From Halobacillus faecis (lineage in GTDB: Bacteria > Bacillota > Bacilli > Bacillales > Halobacillaceae): 64,000 nucleotides of DNA. A program made the translations under genes and the position numbers. Each line of letters opens with the position of its first letter. The stretch's first letter is position 1. The notes beneath the pieces were generated by a model. It searched no databases, was not told the DNA's origin, and saw only the letters and a list, made by a program, of their open reading frames with translations. Shown here piece after piece: positions 42,383-52,653 of this stretch. The stretch lies in assembly GCF_007991335.1 (NCBI RefSeq), contig NZ_BJYD01000002.1:1-64000 (forward strand), given 5' to 3'.

Positions 42383-43660
42383 ATGTTTAAATTTAACGAT
42401 GAAAAAGGACAATTGAAATGTTCTTTCTGCGGTAAAAGTCAGGAACAAGTCCGTAAACTCGTAGCAGGACCTGGCGTATATATATGTGATGAATGTATTG
42501 AACTATGTACGGAAATCGTTGAAGAAGAGCTGGGTAATGAAGAAGAAGTGGAATTCAAAGAGGTACCCAAACCTCAAGAAATCCGCGAAATCCTCAGTGA
42601 TTATGTCATTGGTCAGGATCAAGCTAAAAAGAACTTGTCCGTAGCGGTTTATAACCACTATAAACGTATCAATGCAGGGGTAAAAAATGATGATGTAGAA
42701 CTTGCGAAAAGTAATATCCTCATGCTTGGACCTACAGGTAGCGGTAAAACTCTACTTGCTCAAACATTGGCACGTATCCTGAATGTACCATTTGCAATCG
42801 CTGATGCCACTTCCCTAACAGAAGCCGGTTATGTTGGTGAAGATGTTGAAAACATTCTGTTGAAGTTGATCCAAGCAGCAGACTATGATGTTGAGAAAGC
42901 AGAAAAAGGAATTATCTATATCGATGAAATCGATAAAGTGGCTCGTAAATCAGAAAACCCTTCCATTACAAGAGATGTGTCGGGTGAAGGGGTGCAGCAA
43001 GCGCTTCTTAAAATCCTTGAAGGAACACAGGCGAGTGTACCTCCACAAGGTGGACGTAAACATCCTCATCAAGAGTTCATCCAAATCGATACAACCAATG
43101 TTCTGTTTATCGTTGGAGGAGCATTTGATGGCATCGACCAGATTATTAAGCGTCGTCTAGGGCGTAAAGTAATTGGCTTTGGTTCTGAACAAGCAGCTGA
43201 TGAAGCAGAGAAGAAAGAATTGCTTACAAAAGTGCTGCCAGAGGACTTGTTGAGCTATGGTTTGATTCCAGAATTCATCGGTCGTCTTCCAGTAATCGGC
43301 AGCCTCGAGCAGCTTGATGAAGATGCGCTTGTAGAAATTCTTACAAAACCGAAGAATGCTCTTGTGAAGCAATATCAAAAGCTGTTCCAAATCGACCATG
43401 TCGAATTGGAGATGGAAGAAGATGCGCTTCGTGAAATCGCACGTCTGGCTATAGAACGTAAGACAGGGGCTCGTGGATTGCGCTCTATTATTGAAGGAAT
43501 CATGCTGGATGTTATGTATGAACTTCCTTCGCGCGATGATATTGAGAAATGTATCATCACAAAAGAGACAGTCACTGCTAAAAATGGACGTCCTAAGCTG
43601 ATCTTAACAGATGGCACTGTTGAAGATGAGAATAAACAATCTCCTAAAGAGAGTGCGTAA
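42383..43660 (+). CDS. clpX: ATP-dependent Clp protease ATP-binding subunit ClpX
   Basis: The 425-residue AAA+ unfoldase feeds substrates to ClpP. The N-terminal zinc-binding domain has CSFCGK and ICDEC cysteine pairs. The AAA+ core shows Walker A GPTGSGKT, Walker [10 protein letters not shown], the pore-loop GYVGED and the sensor-2 GARGLRSI. The IGF loop (RKVIGFGSE) that docks on ClpP is present. ATG 42383 follows AAGGGGTG. The downstream hairpin separates it from lonA. Confidence 0.97.
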   Translation: MFKFNDEKGQLKCSFCGKSQEQVRKLVAGPGVYICDECIELCTEIVEEELGNEEEVEFKEVPKPQEIREILSDYVIGQDQAKKNLSVAVYNHYKRINAGVKNDDVELAKSNILMLGPTGSGKTLLAQTLARILNVPFAIADATSLTEAGYVGEDVENILLKLIQAADYDVEKAEKGIIYIDEIDKVARKSENPSITRDVSGEGVQQALLKILEGTQASVPPQGGRKHPHQEFIQIDTTNVLFIVGGAFDGIDQIIKRRLGRKVIGFGSEQAADEAEKKELLTKVLPEDLLSYGLIPEFIGRLPVIGSLEQLDEDALVEILTKPKNALVKQYQKLFQIDHVELEMEEDALREIARLAIERKTGARGLRSIIEGIMLDVMYELPSRDDIEKCIITKETVTAKNGRPKLILTDGTVEDENKQSPKESA

Positions 43661-43680
43661 ACCTTAAGGAATAAAATCCA

Positions 43681-43722
43681 AGAAGCCGTGCTACGAAAAC
43701 GTTGTAGCACGGCTTCTGTATT
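43681..43722 (+). terminator. Hairpin terminator after clpX
   Basis: AGAAGCCGTGCTAC (43681-43694) pairs with GTAGCACGGCTTCT (43704-43717), followed by only a short T-rich stretch. Confidence 0.78.
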
Positions 43723-43852
43723 ATAAAAGAGACAGATGGCTACATAAGCATGAAAGGCAGGTTTCTGTTCATAATAAAGTATTAGAGGAGTGAGCCCCTT
43801 GACAGTAATTAGTTAGGGGATTTCGGTGTTGGAATCATTTGGGGCCGTTTCG

Positions 43853-43881
43853 TTTACTTTCCAAGTACATTTATATATGAT
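43853..43881 (+). promoter_or_regulatory. Candidate promoter of lonA
   Basis: TTTACT (43853-43858), 17-base spacer, TATGAT (43876-43881), 37 bases before the ATG. Confidence 0.45.
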
Positions 43882-43917
43882 GAAAATACGTAGTTGCTAT
43901 AATCGGAGGTGCAAGAA

Positions 43918-46248
43918 ATGACAGACAAACAGAGAAAGAAGATACCTCTACTTCCTCTCAGAGGGTTGCTTGTGTACCCTTCTATGGTCCTTCACCTGGA
44001 TGTGGGGCGTGAAAAATCGGTACAAGCGTTGGAGCAATCCATGATGGATGACAATGAAATTTTTCTCGTGTCTCAAAAAGAAGTGAATATTGATGAACCA
44101 TCGAAAGATGACCTATATGAGATCGGAACGATTGCCAGAGTAAAACAGATGGTTAAATTGCCGAACGGCACCAATCGAGTCCTTGTAGAAGGTCTGTATA
44201 GAGCCCGTGTTGACCAATTAGTCGATGATGAAGACTTTTATCACGCGAATATCTCAAAAATTGAGGATGAGCATGTAGGGGAGAATGAAGAAGAAGCTCT
44301 CATGCGAACGCTTATGGATCAATTCGAGAAATTCGTGAAAGTTTCTAAAAAAGTAAGTCAGGAAACCTTTAATACCGTCTCCGACATCGATGAACCGAGT
44401 CACATGGCTGATATGATCGCTTCCCACCTGCCTGTGAAACTGAAAGAAAAGCAGTCGATTCTGGAAACAGCGAATGTGAAGGAGCGTCTTCAAAAGCTTG
44501 TCGACATGATTGGGAACGAACGTGAAGTTTTGCAGATTGAGCAAAAGATCGGAAAAAGGGTTAAAAAATCCATGGAAAAAACGCAAAAGGAATATTATTT
44601 GCGTGAACAAATGAAAGCGATCCAAAATGAGCTTGGTGATAAAGACGGAAAATCTGGCGAGGTAGCTCAGCTTAAAGAAAAAATAGAGCAGGCCAATATG
44701 CCTGAACGAGTGGAAGAAATAGCATACAAAGAGCTTGGAAGGTATGAGAAAGTACCACAAAGCTCTGCGGAAAGTTCAGTCATCCGAAATTACATTGAAT
44801 GGCTTGTAGCCTTGCCATGGTCGAATGAAACGGAAGATAACCTGGATGTGAACCGTGCAGAAAAGATTTTGGACGAAGATCATTATGGTTTGGAAAAGGT
44901 TAAGGAACGCGTCCTCGAATACTTAGCCGTTCAAAAGCTTACTGAAACGATTAAAGGACCGATCTTGTGTCTGGCTGGACCACCAGGGGTAGGGAAAACC
45001 TCCCTTGCCAAGTCCATCGCTCGTTCCATCAATCGAAAATTCGTAAGGATCTCTTTAGGTGGAATCCGTGATGAAGCTGAAATCCGCGGCCACCGTAGAA
45101 CATATATTGGCGCTATGCCTGGGCGTATCATTCAAGGAATGAAGCGTGCTGAGACCGTGAACCCTGTATTTTTACTTGATGAAATCGATAAAATGGCAAG
45201 TGACTTCAGAGGAGATCCCTCCTCAGCCATGTTGGAAGTGCTCGACCCCGAACAAAACGGAACGTTCAGCGATCACTTCATTGAAGAAAACTACGACCTG
45301 TCTAAGGTGATGTTTGTTGCCACAGCTAATAATATTTCGAACATTCCTGGACCATTGCGTGACAGAATGGAGATTATTACCATTGCTGGATATACAGAAG
45401 TTGAAAAGGTTCATATTTCGAAAGAGCACCTACTTCCTAAGCAGGTAAAGGAAAATGGTTTGAAGAAAGGGCAGTTGCAATTACGTGATGATGCGCTCTT
45501 AAAATTGATCCGTCGCTATACGAGAGAAGCGGGTGTCCGTGGGCTGGAGCGTGAATTAGCCAGCCTATGCAGGAAAGCTGCCAAAATCATCGTCTCTGGA
45601 GAAAAACAACGAGTAGTTGTGACGGAGAAGCAACTGGAAGAGCTTCTTGGCCGCCCGAAATTCCGTTATGGACGTGCGGAACTGGAAGACCAGATTGGAG
45701 CAGCTACTGGTCTTGCTTATACGACAGCTGGTGGAGATACACTATCTATCGAAGTTTCCATATACCCTGGAAAAGGGAACCTTACATTAACAGGGAAACT
45801 CGGAGATGTGATGAAGGAATCCGCACAAGCGGCTTTCAGCTATATTCGATCAAGAGCGAACGAACTGAACATTGATCCTGAGTTTGTAGAAAAGAACGAC
45901 ATCCATATTCACGTCCCTGAAGGCGCGACCCCGAAAGATGGACCTTCCGCGGGCATTACGATGGCGACTGCACTCGTATCTGCCTTAACAGGCCGCCCGG
46001 TCCGGAAAGAAGTGGGGATGACAGGTGAAATCACATTAAGAGGCCGCGTTTTGCCTATCGGCGGTTTAAAGGAAAAATCATTGAGCGCCCACCGTGCAGG
46101 ATTGACAAAGATCATCATACCAGATCAGAACGAAAAGGATTTGGAAGACATTCCGGAGAGCATCAAGGAAGGTTTGACTTTTGTCCCTGTGAAACATTTG
46201 GATGAAGTTTTAGAACAAGCATTAACGGAGGCAGTACATGAAAGTTAA
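43918..46248 (+). CDS. lonA: Lon protease (LonA)
   Basis: The 776-residue ATP-dependent protease has an N-terminal LON substrate domain (about 5-195), an AAA+ module with Walker [16 protein letters not shown] and Walker [12 protein letters not shown], and a C-terminal S16 protease with the catalytic serine in PKDGPSAG and lysine in [14 protein letters not shown]. It degrades misfolded and regulatory proteins in the cytosol. ATG 43918 has GGAGGTG six bases upstream. Its end overlaps ysxC by 11 bases, so the two are coupled. Confidence 0.97.
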   Translation: MTDKQRKKIPLLPLRGLLVYPSMVLHLDVGREKSVQALEQSMMDDNEIFLVSQKEVNIDEPSKDDLYEIGTIARVKQMVKLPNGTNRVLVEGLYRARVDQLVDDEDFYHANISKIEDEHVGENEEEALMRTLMDQFEKFVKVSKKVSQETFNTVSDIDEPSHMADMIASHLPVKLKEKQSILETANVKERLQKLVDMIGNEREVLQIEQKIGKRVKKSMEKTQKEYYLREQMKAIQNELGDKDGKSGEVAQLKEKIEQANMPERVEEIAYKELGRYEKVPQSSAESSVIRNYIEWLVALPWSNETEDNLDVNRAEKILDEDHYGLEKVKERVLEYLAVQKLTETIKGPILCLAGPPGVGKTSLAKSIARSINRKFVRISLGGIRDEAEIRGHRRTYIGAMPGRIIQGMKRAETVNPVFLLDEIDKMASDFRGDPSSAMLEVLDPEQNGTFSDHFIEENYDLSKVMFVATANNISNIPGPLRDRMEIITIAGYTEVEKVHISKEHLLPKQVKENGLKKGQLQLRDDALLKLIRRYTREAGVRGLERELASLCRKAAKIIVSGEKQRVVVTEKQLEELLGRPKFRYGRAELEDQIGAATGLAYTTAGGDTLSIEVSIYPGKGNLTLTGKLGDVMKESAQAAFSYIRSRANELNIDPEFVEKNDIHIHVPEGATPKDGPSAGITMATALVSALTGRPVRKEVGMTGEITLRGRVLPIGGLKEKSLSAHRAGLTKIIIPDQNEKDLEDIPESIKEGLTFVPVKHLDEVLEQALTEAVHES

Positions 46249-46825
46249 CTCGGCTGACATCGTCATCAGTGCGGCGAGCAAAAAGCAGTACCCAAAAACA
46301 CCGATTCCTGAAATTGCACTGGCAGGAAGATCGAATGTTGGTAAATCCTCATTTATCAACCGGATGATCCAACGTAAGAATTTAGCACGGACTTCATCAA
46401 AACCCGGTAAGACTCAAACATTAAATTTCTACATCATTAATGATAAATTTCACTTCGTTGATGTACCTGGATACGGGTATGCGAAAGTTTCTAAAAAGGA
46501 ACGTGCGAAGTGGGGAGAGATGATGGAAGAATATTTTGCAGAGCGTGAGCAGTTGAGGGCAACAGCTTTGATTATTGACATCCGTCATAAACCAACAGAA
46601 GATGATCAATTGATGTATGATTATTTGAAGCACTTTGAGCTCCCTGTTATGGTAATCGCTACAAAGCTTGATAAAATCAAAAAGGGTCAACGGAAGAAAC
46701 AACTGAAGATGATCTTTGATGACTTGGAAATGGAAGAGGAGGATGCATTGATCCCCTTCTCATCCGAAACCGGTGAAGGTAAGGATGTAGCATGGAGAAC
46801 CATGCTTTCCCATTTGAATTTATAA
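46238..46825 (+). CDS. ysxC: Ribosome biogenesis GTP-binding protein YsxC/EngB
   Basis: The 195-residue GTPase helps assemble the 50S subunit and is essential in Bacillus. G-motifs are clear: G1 [11 protein letters not shown]3 DVPGYGYA, G4 ATKLDKIKK and G5 SSETGEG. It overlaps lonA by 11 bases, and a GGAGG site lies inside the end of lonA, as in B. subtilis. An intrinsic terminator follows. In B. subtilis hemA is next, while here a transporter operon intervenes. Confidence 0.96.
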   Translation: MKVNSADIVISAASKKQYPKTPIPEIALAGRSNVGKSSFINRMIQRKNLARTSSKPGKTQTLNFYIINDKFHFVDVPGYGYAKVSKKERAKWGEMMEEYFAEREQLRATALIIDIRHKPTEDDQLMYDYLKHFELPVMVIATKLDKIKKGQRKKQLKMIFDDLEMEEEDALIPFSSETGEGKDVAWRTMLSHLNL

Positions 46826-46831
46826 TAACAG

Positions 46832-46864
46832 AACCACTTCTCTACACAGGGAAGTGGTTTTTTT
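46832..46864 (+). terminator. Intrinsic terminator after lonA-ysxC
   Basis: AACCACTTC (46832-46840) pairs with GAAGTGGTT (46851-46859), then T7. Confidence 0.92.
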
Positions 46865-46995
46865 AGTGTGCATGTATATTCATGCAAATATCTATTATAT
46901 TAGAGCAAATTCATGCATTTGTACGAAAAGTCTGGCATTTTGCAGGTCATGTCTATTATCAGCATTATTTCGTAGATTTTGGACTATGTGTAATT

Positions 46996-47024
46996 TTGGG
47001 AATTGTTAGATAACTAGATATAAT
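46996..47024 (+). promoter_or_regulatory. Weak promoter candidate for the ABC transporter operon
   Basis: TTGGGA (46996-47001), 17-base spacer, TATAAT (47019-47024). Confidence 0.45.
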
Positions 47025-47083
47025 TTAAAGTGTCGCTATTATTACAGAAAAATGACAAATTGATGAAGGGGAGAATTTTGGTT

Positions 47084-47917
47084 ATGAAAAAATATTTACT
47101 AATGATCACCCTGAGCATCTTCATGATTATTACACTGGCTGCATGCGGTGGCAGTGAAGATGAAGGAGAAACTTCAGGGGATACAAACGAAAATGATTCT
47201 AGTAATGAATCATCACAAGAAACAGCCTATGACCTTGTAGAGGAAGGGAAGTTTACGTTTGCAGCTTCTGGTGAATTCCGCCCATTCAGTATGACAGATG
47301 CAAGCGGGGAAATGACAGGTTTTGATATTGATGTTGCGAATGCCATTGCAGAGGAGTTGGGCTTGGAACCAAATCCTCAAAAACAAAAATTCGCAAGTAT
47401 CGTAGAAGGTGTGAAGACAGGTCGTTTTGACGCGGCAGTCGCAAGTCACACCATTACAGAAGAAAGACAACAGGAAGTAGATTTCTCTACACCTTATTAT
47501 TATTCAGGCGCACAAATCTTCACGCGTGCCGATAGTGATGTGGAAACATTAGAAGACTTAGAAGGAATGGAAATCGCTATTTCAAAAGGTTCGACATATA
47601 GCACATATGCAGAAGAAGTGACAGATAACATCAAGACTTATGATAGTGATGTGGTTGCTTTGCAATCCCTGGCCAAAGGTCGCCATGACGCTGTAATCAC
47701 AGACTTCCTGACGGGTAAGGAAGCTTCTGGAGAAGGACTTGAAATTGAAGCAAAAGAAATGATTGAGCGTAGTGAACAGGCGGTTGCCGTTGCAAAAGAA
47801 AACGAAGCCTTACTTGAAGAAATCAATGCAGCTCTAGAAACACTTCGTGAAGATGGAACCCTTGCTGAAATCAGTAAAGAATACTTTGGGGAAGACATTA
47901 CGACATTGCCAGAGTAA
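47084..47917 (+). CDS. Amino-acid ABC transporter substrate-binding lipoprotein (family 3)
   Basis: The 277-residue protein has a lipoprotein signal (hydrophobic residues 4-19, lipobox LAAC), a strongly acidic, serine-rich linker (about 23-48), and a periplasmic-binding-protein fold with FRPFSMTDASGEMTGFDIDV and EVDFSTPYYYSGAQIF. Family 3 proteins bind polar amino acids or cystine at the outer face of the membrane; the exact ligand cannot be told. ATG 47084 follows AAGGGGAGA. A hairpin after its stop may reduce transcription into the permease and give an excess of binding protein. Confidence 0.9.
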   Translation: MKKYLLMITLSIFMIITLAACGGSEDEGETSGDTNENDSSNESSQETAYDLVEEGKFTFAASGEFRPFSMTDASGEMTGFDIDVANAIAEELGLEPNPQKQKFASIVEGVKTGRFDAAVASHTITEERQQEVDFSTPYYYSGAQIFTRADSDVETLEDLEGMEIAISKGSTYSTYAEEVTDNIKTYDSDVVALQSLAKGRHDAVITDFLTGKEASGEGLEIEAKEMIERSEQAVAVAKENEALLEEINAALETLREDGTLAEISKEYFGEDITTLPE

Positions 47918-47950
47918 ACGCTCGTTTTTCAGTTGAAGACCGAAGTTAAG

Positions 47951-47978
47951 AAGAGTGCGCAATGGGCGTACTCTTTTT
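47951..47978 (+). terminator. Leaky terminator or attenuator between binding protein and permease
   Basis: AAGAGTGCGC (47951-47960) pairs with GCGTACTCTT (47966-47975), followed by T5. It lies inside the operon. Confidence 0.65.
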
Positions 47979-48003
47979 GACATTATAGAGGAGTTGATTT
48001 GAA

Positions 48004-48669
48004 TTGTATTTGTATTCAGCGAATTTTTGGACAGCACTTATAGATAGTCGGGGAATGTTCTTTGAAGCCGCCCAGATGACCCTGGCCCTTACGGCGGTCT
48101 CCATTTTAATCGCAATCGTTATTGGTTTAATGTTTGCTTTCATGAAAATATCCAAAATCAAGCCTTTGGAATGGCTTGCATATATATATATTTATGTGGT
48201 TAGGGGCACCCCTCTAATTGTTCAGATCTTCGTGTTCTATTATGGACTGACAGAAGTGTGGATGATCAGTGGATTCTGGTCTGTAGCTCTTGGACTTGCC
48301 TTCCACAATGGCGCGTACATTGCAGAGATTTTCCGAGGATCCATCCAATCGATTGGCAAAGGCCAGACAGAAGCGGGTCGCTCTCTTGGAATGAGCGGCA
48401 CTTTAACGATGCGTCGTATTATTCTGCCTCAGGCTTTTAGACGTGCATTGCCTCCGCTTGGGAATCAGTTTATCATTGGTTTGAAGGATTCATCATTGGC
48501 TGCATTCATTGGTGTCTCCGAGATCTTTGCTGTAGCCACCACACAAGGGGCCAATACATTCGACTATATGACCTGGTTGCTCGTAAGTGCCGTATGGTAT
48601 TTGATTCTCGTATTCCTTCTGACACTTGTTGTCAGTGCGATTGAGAAGAAAATGGCTGTGAGTGACTAA
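48004..48669 (+). CDS. Amino-acid ABC transporter permease (HisM family)
   Basis: The 221-residue membrane protein has about five transmembrane helices and the EAA loop ([20 protein letters not shown], about 109-128) that contacts the ATPase, with [13 protein letters not shown] at the usual place. It would form the homodimeric channel of a polar amino-acid importer with the lipoprotein and ATPase on either side. Translation starts at TTG 48004, ten bases after GAGGAG. It lies 17 bases before the ATPase gene. Confidence 0.92.
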   Translation: MYLYSANFWTALIDSRGMFFEAAQMTLALTAVSILIAIVIGLMFAFMKISKIKPLEWLAYIYIYVVRGTPLIVQIFVFYYGLTEVWMISGFWSVALGLAFHNGAYIAEIFRGSIQSIGKGQTEAGRSLGMSGTLTMRRIILPQAFRRALPPLGNQFIIGLKDSSLAAFIGVSEIFAVATTQGANTFDYMTWLLVSAVWYLILVFLLTLVVSAIEKKMAVSD

Positions 48670-48686
48670 CAGAGGAGGAAACGCAA

Positions 48687-49421
48687 TTGTCAGAACAAAT
48701 GATTCAAGTTAATAAATTGAATAAATCGTTTGGGGATCTACATGTCCTGAAGGATATCGACTTCCACGTGGAAGAAAGTGAAGTGGTCGTACTGATCGGG
48801 GCCAGCGGGTCCGGGAAAAGTACAATGCTCCGGTGTTTAAACTTTTTAGAAATGAAAAATAGCGGGGAGCTCTTTATTAAAGGAGAGCAGATTGATCCTA
48901 AAAAAGATAATCTCAACAAAGTTAGACAGCAAGTGGGGATGGTATTCCAGCACTTTAATCTATTCCCGCACATGACGGTTTTAGGGAATGTTATTGAAGC
49001 ACCGACCCAAGTGAAAGGGATATCTAAAAGCCAGGCGAAAAAAGAAGGCCGGGAGCTCTTAGAGAAGGTTGGACTTGGTGATAAAGCCAATGACTACCCA
49101 TCAAGACTTTCAGGTGGTCAAAAACAAAGGGTAGCGATCGCTAGAGCTCTTGCAATGAAACCAGAAATCATGCTGTTTGATGAGCCAACATCAGCGCTCG
49201 ACCCTGAACTTGTCGGAGAAGTTCTTGCTACAATGAAAGATCTCGCGAAGGAAGGAATGACAATGGTTGTCGTTACGCACGAGATGGGATTTGCAAGAGA
49301 AGTCGCTGACCGTGTCGTTTATATGCATGACGGAAAAATCGTAGAGTCAGGAGCTCCGAAAGACTTGTTTGAAAATCCACAAGAAGAACGAACCCAAGCC
49401 TTTCTAAGCTCTATTTTATAA
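48687..49421 (+). CDS. Amino-acid ABC transporter ATP-binding protein (GlnQ/HisP type)
   Basis: The 244-residue ATPase powers the importer. Walker [10 protein letters not shown], the Q-loop [18 protein letters not shown], signature [17 protein letters not shown], Walker [14 protein letters not shown] and the H-loop [16 protein letters not shown] are intact, in the form typical of polar amino-acid systems. Translation starts at TTG 48687 after GAGGAGG. A long GC-rich hairpin follows the stop. No operator or riboswitch that would name the substrate is visible. Confidence 0.95.
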   Translation: MSEQMIQVNKLNKSFGDLHVLKDIDFHVEESEVVVLIGASGSGKSTMLRCLNFLEMKNSGELFIKGEQIDPKKDNLNKVRQQVGMVFQHFNLFPHMTVLGNVIEAPTQVKGISKSQAKKEGRELLEKVGLGDKANDYPSRLSGGQKQRVAIARALAMKPEIMLFDEPTSALDPELVGEVLATMKDLAKEGMTMVVVTHEMGFAREVADRVVYMHDGKIVESGAPKDLFENPQEERTQAFLSSIL

Positions 49422-49462
49422 TACACAACCCCCCAGAGGCCGCCTCTATGGGGGTTGTGTAT
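49421..49462 (+). terminator. Long hairpin after the ABC operon
   Basis: ATACACAACCCCC with AGAGGC pair with GCCTCT and GGGGGTTGTGTAT, giving a stem of about 19 bp with a small internal bulge. The T-tract is poor. Confidence 0.8.
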
Positions 49463-49514
49463 TAATTCTTTCATAGAAGTTACGAAAGAAAATGACAGGT
49501 TTGTGGAAGAATCG

Positions 49515-49669
49515 ATTTCGAGACTTTTATTGAGTGAATGGGGGATACGGGGAATAGCTCGCTTTCCGCGGGAGCGCGGCGCCCCCCACCGGAAAGCGAG
49601 TAACTTCCCAGCCACCCCTAACGCTCAACCTGGGTAACGAACCCTGAAAACATCTCGGAACTGAGTCTT
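49515..49669. repeat. GC-rich nested palindrome, copy 3
   Basis: The left end ATTTCGAGACTTTTATTGAG matches the inverse of the right end of copy 2, and the right part (GCTCAACCTGGGTAACGAAC to CTGAGTCTT) matches the inverse of the left end of copy 1. Bases 49549-49578 are a 30-bp identity with 17119-17148 in inverse. Small frames here are not credible genes. Confidence 0.82.
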
Positions 49670-49699
49670 CCACAAACGAGAGCTTTAGTGAAGGATTGA

Positions 49700-50182
49700 T
49701 TATTTCTTTTTTAATAAGTAAAAGCCAAAAGCGATCAGGGCAAGGGGCCAGAAACGTTCGATCAGCTGAAAAACGCCCTGAATCCATTGAAACCAAGCAG
49801 GGCTGGTAGGGGCGAACATGGCAAACAAACCGATGCCAAGAAATAGAAGGGCAGGAACCAACCCATTTTTCGTTTTTCTATAATGCAATAGAAAAGCTAC
49901 ACCCACAATAACAAGGTACATGCCCCAGTGGTCGCGCCAGAAAGGGACATAGTCAACAGCTGCGAAATGCAGACCGAACCCAGCCAAAATTACTCCGGTA
50001 AACAAAGAAGAATGATCTTTTGCCCAATAGCTATGTAATAGAAAGGCCAGTCCTATGAATATTACTAAGGTAGGCCATGAGTAGAATGGGGTCAGTTCGG
50101 GAATATTGAGATGACGAAGGAAATAGTAAACGCCCAACCCTATGAATAAAAGTCCTATAAGCGAATTTTGCTTATTCAGCAT
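49700..50182 (-). CDS. LiaI/LiaF-like transmembrane protein (DUF5668 type)
   Basis: The 160-residue protein has about five hydrophobic helices beginning NSLIGLLFIGLGVYYFL, with paired short helices and FWPLALIAFGFYLLKKK at the end, as in LiaI-LiaF transmembrane-region proteins. These are envelope-stress associated in some cases, but function is not defined here. I start it at ATG 50182, with AAAGGATG upstream; codons to 50284 lack support. It faces the repeat copy and is divergent from hemA. Confidence 0.75.
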   Translation of the reverse strand: MLNKQNSLIGLLFIGLGVYYFLRHLNIPELTPFYSWPTLVIFIGLAFLLHSYWAKDHSSLFTGVILAGFGLHFAAVDYVPFWRDHWGMYLVIVGVAFLLHYRKTKNGLVPALLFLGIGLFAMFAPTSPAWFQWIQGVFQLIERFWPLALIAFGFYLLKKK

Positions 50183-50376
50183 CAACACATCCTTTTCTAT
50201 TGTACAAAAATGTCGCATCCTTGCGATTATGCGTAGGTTTTGGTATATTACAAACGGATTATAATTTAAAGTTCTTCTAAACAAATCGTTATTATTTTCT
50301 ATATCATCTAATTTTATCCTATCATAAGGGATTCAAAATCTGTTCATATTTCTAATGAAAAATCGTCCGGATTTTG

Positions 50377-50385
50377 TGCTATACT
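50377..50385 (+). promoter_or_regulatory. Extended -10 promoter of the hem operon
   Basis: TGCTATACT (TGn plus TATACT), 46 bases before the hemA start. The -35 is weak. Confidence 0.5.
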
Positions 50386-50430
50386 AATGGATATGTGATA
50401 AGTTTTGAACGTTTAATGGGGGTAGATGAA

Positions 50431-51804
50431 ATGCACATTTTAGCTATCGGTCTTAATTACAGAACAGCCCCTGTGGAAATTCGCGAGAAGCTCACATTTT
50501 CTGAGGATGAGCTGACAGAAGCCATGCAGCACCTCAATGTACAAAAGAGTGTTTTGGAAAATGTGATTATTTCTACATGCAACCGAACGGAAATCTATGC
50601 GGTTGTGGATCAAATCCACACAGGCCGTTATTATATTAAACAGTTTCTATCTGACTGGTTTGAGATCGACAAAGAAGAGTTCTCTCCTTTTCTTTCCATT
50701 TACGAAACGGATGGAGCGATTGAGCACCTGCTGCGCGTGACGTCGGGTCTGGACTCTATGGTTCTTGGAGAAACTCAAATTCTCGGTCAAATGAAGCAAT
50801 CTTTTCTGCAGGCACAGGAGGCTGGAACAACAGGAACCATCTTCAATCAGTTGTTCCGTCAAGCGGTCACCATGGCGAAAAAAGGACATAAAGAGACGGA
50901 AATCGGTGAAAACGCTGTATCTGTTAGCTATGCGGCTGTAGAGCTTGCTAAAAAGATTTTTGGTGATCTAGTTCACAAGCATATCGTCATTCTGGGTGCA
51001 GGGAAAATGGGGGAATTAGCTGCCAAGAACCTTCATGGTTCCGGTGTCCGAAAAGTTTCGGTCGTCAACCGTACGTTAGCTAAAGCCCAAAACGTAGCTG
51101 GTCAATTCAACGGTCATCCGCACACGATGGACGAGCTTGAGCGTGTGTTGGAAGATGCGGATATCGTCATCAGCTCCACTGGTGCAACAGACTATGTCAT
51201 TACGAAGGAAAAGATGGAACCTATTCACAAAAAACGAAAAGGAAAACCTCTCTTCTTTGTAGACATTGCTGTTCCACGAGATTTAGATCCTGCAATGGAA
51301 TCTCTGGAAAGTGTCTTCCTGTATGACATTGATGACCTACAAGGGATTGTAGATGCCAATCTTGCTCTCCGGAAACAAGCTGCAAAAGAAATAGAAATCA
51401 TGATTGAAGCAGAAATTGTGGAGTTTAAGCAATGGTTACAAACGATTGGTGTTGTTCCTGTAATTTCAGCTCTTCGTTCAAAAGCTTTGAATATCCAGGC
51501 AGAAACGATGAAGAGTATTGAGAGAAAGATGCCGGAATTGACCGATCGCGAACGGAAAGTATTGAGTAAACACACCAAGAGTATCATTAATCAGATGTTG
51601 AAAGAACCGATCTCTCAAGCGAAGGAAATGGCGGCACAGCCAGATTCAGAGGAAACCTTGCGTTTATTCACTCAGATCTTCGGTATAGAAGAACAAGTGA
51701 AAAAAGAGGCGGAAGAACAGGAAAAAAAGAACAACGCGAAGGTGAAGAACGATACAGAGGCCAGTGATTCCATCTCCATGATCAGCCCTGTAGCCCATTC
51801 ATAA
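50431..51804 (+). CDS. hemA: Glutamyl-tRNA reductase
   Basis: The 457-residue enzyme reduces Glu-tRNA-Glu to glutamate-1-semialdehyde, the first committed step of heme synthesis. The catalytic cysteine is C50 in [11 protein letters not shown]. An NADPH-binding domain (about 165-315) has [16 protein letters not shown], and a C-terminal dimerisation domain follows. The last 30 residues are a charged tail ([16 protein letters not shown]) that looks lineage-specific. ATG 50431 follows GGGGGTAG. hemX follows after 12 bases. Confidence 0.96.
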   Translation: MHILAIGLNYRTAPVEIREKLTFSEDELTEAMQHLNVQKSVLENVIISTCNRTEIYAVVDQIHTGRYYIKQFLSDWFEIDKEEFSPFLSIYETDGAIEHLLRVTSGLDSMVLGETQILGQMKQSFLQAQEAGTTGTIFNQLFRQAVTMAKKGHKETEIGENAVSVSYAAVELAKKIFGDLVHKHIVILGAGKMGELAAKNLHGSGVRKVSVVNRTLAKAQNVAGQFNGHPHTMDELERVLEDADIVISSTGATDYVITKEKMEPIHKKRKGKPLFFVDIAVPRDLDPAMESLESVFLYDIDDLQGIVDANLALRKQAAKEIEIMIEAEIVEFKQWLQTIGVVPVISALRSKALNIQAETMKSIERKMPELTDRERKVLSKHTKSIINQMLKEPISQAKEMAAQPDSEETLRLFTQIFGIEEQVKKEAEEQEKKNNAKVKNDTEASDSISMISPVAHS

Positions 51805-51816
51805 GGTGGAAGTGAA

Positions 51817-52635
51817 ATGCTTGAATTCAAATGGGTGTACGAACTTATCCTTTTTCTATATGGTTTGAGTATCATTGGATACTTCATCGATTTTGTACAG
51901 AATAACCGGAAGGCGAATATAACTGCCTTCTGGTTACTTAGTATGGTTTGGGTTTTGCAGACCTTTTTTCTGCTCTCGCAGGTCTTTGTTAAAGATGATT
52001 TTCCAATTATGACGGTTTATGATGGATTATATTTTTATTCATGGATTTTAGTGACATTCTCTCTTATTATTAATAGACTTTTTAAAGTGGACTTCCTCGT
52101 GTTTTTTACTAATGTGGTCGGTTTCTTGATCATGATCATTCACATTTCTACGAGGGCACAAAATGTATTGGAAAACAGGGGAGTGGCTCTTGTCAATGAG
52201 TTGCTTGTCATCCATGTCAGTTTAGCGATCATTTCTTATGGTTTTTTCACTCTATCGTTTATCTTCTCCGTTATGTATTTATTGCAGTACCGCTTACTTA
52301 AGAAAAAGAAGTGGGACGCAAAATTATTCCGGCTTGGTGATTTAACAAAGCTGGATCATTTTTCTTATGTGTCCATCATATTAGGTGTCCCTTTGTTGTT
52401 AATCGCCATCATTCTCGGAGTCGTTTGGGGATATGTTTCTACGGCAGCTTTTTACTGGTATGATTCTAAGACGCTTGGATCGTTACTCGTATTAGTCGTC
52501 TATATCGTTTATTTGACGCTGAGAGTCATAAAGGGGTATCAGGGAAGAACAATTGCCATATTCAATGCAGCAGCATTCTTGTTTCTATTGATCAACTTCT
52601 TTTTATTTGGCTCTTTATCTAACTTTCATTTTTAG
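51817..52635 (+). CDS. hemX: HemX membrane protein (CcsA-like)
   Basis: The 272-residue protein has about eight transmembrane helices and belongs to the CcsA/CcmC-like cytochrome assembly superfamily. GVVWGYVSTAAFYWYDSKT-like sequence at residues about 205-225 (LGVVWGYVSTAAFYWYDS) occupies the place of the tryptophan-rich motif. In B. subtilis HemX lowers HemA levels and so limits heme synthesis. It lies between hemA and hemC as expected. AAGGTGG precedes the ATG. Confidence 0.92.
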   Translation: MLEFKWVYELILFLYGLSIIGYFIDFVQNNRKANITAFWLLSMVWVLQTFFLLSQVFVKDDFPIMTVYDGLYFYSWILVTFSLIINRLFKVDFLVFFTNVVGFLIMIIHISTRAQNVLENRGVALVNELLVIHVSLAIISYGFFTLSFIFSVMYLLQYRLLKKKKWDAKLFRLGDLTKLDHFSYVSIILGVPLLLIAIILGVVWGYVSTAAFYWYDSKTLGSLLVLVVYIVYLTLRVIKGYQGRTIAIFNAAAFLFLLINFFLFGSLSNFHF

Positions 52636-52653
52636 TATCGAGGAGGAAATGTT

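Noticed and set aside
43898-43903. TATAAT directly before the lonA ribosome site, considered as its -10
   Set aside because: Transcription from it would start at or after the ribosome site, giving an untranslatable leader. An upstream TTTACT/TATGAT pair is a better candidate.
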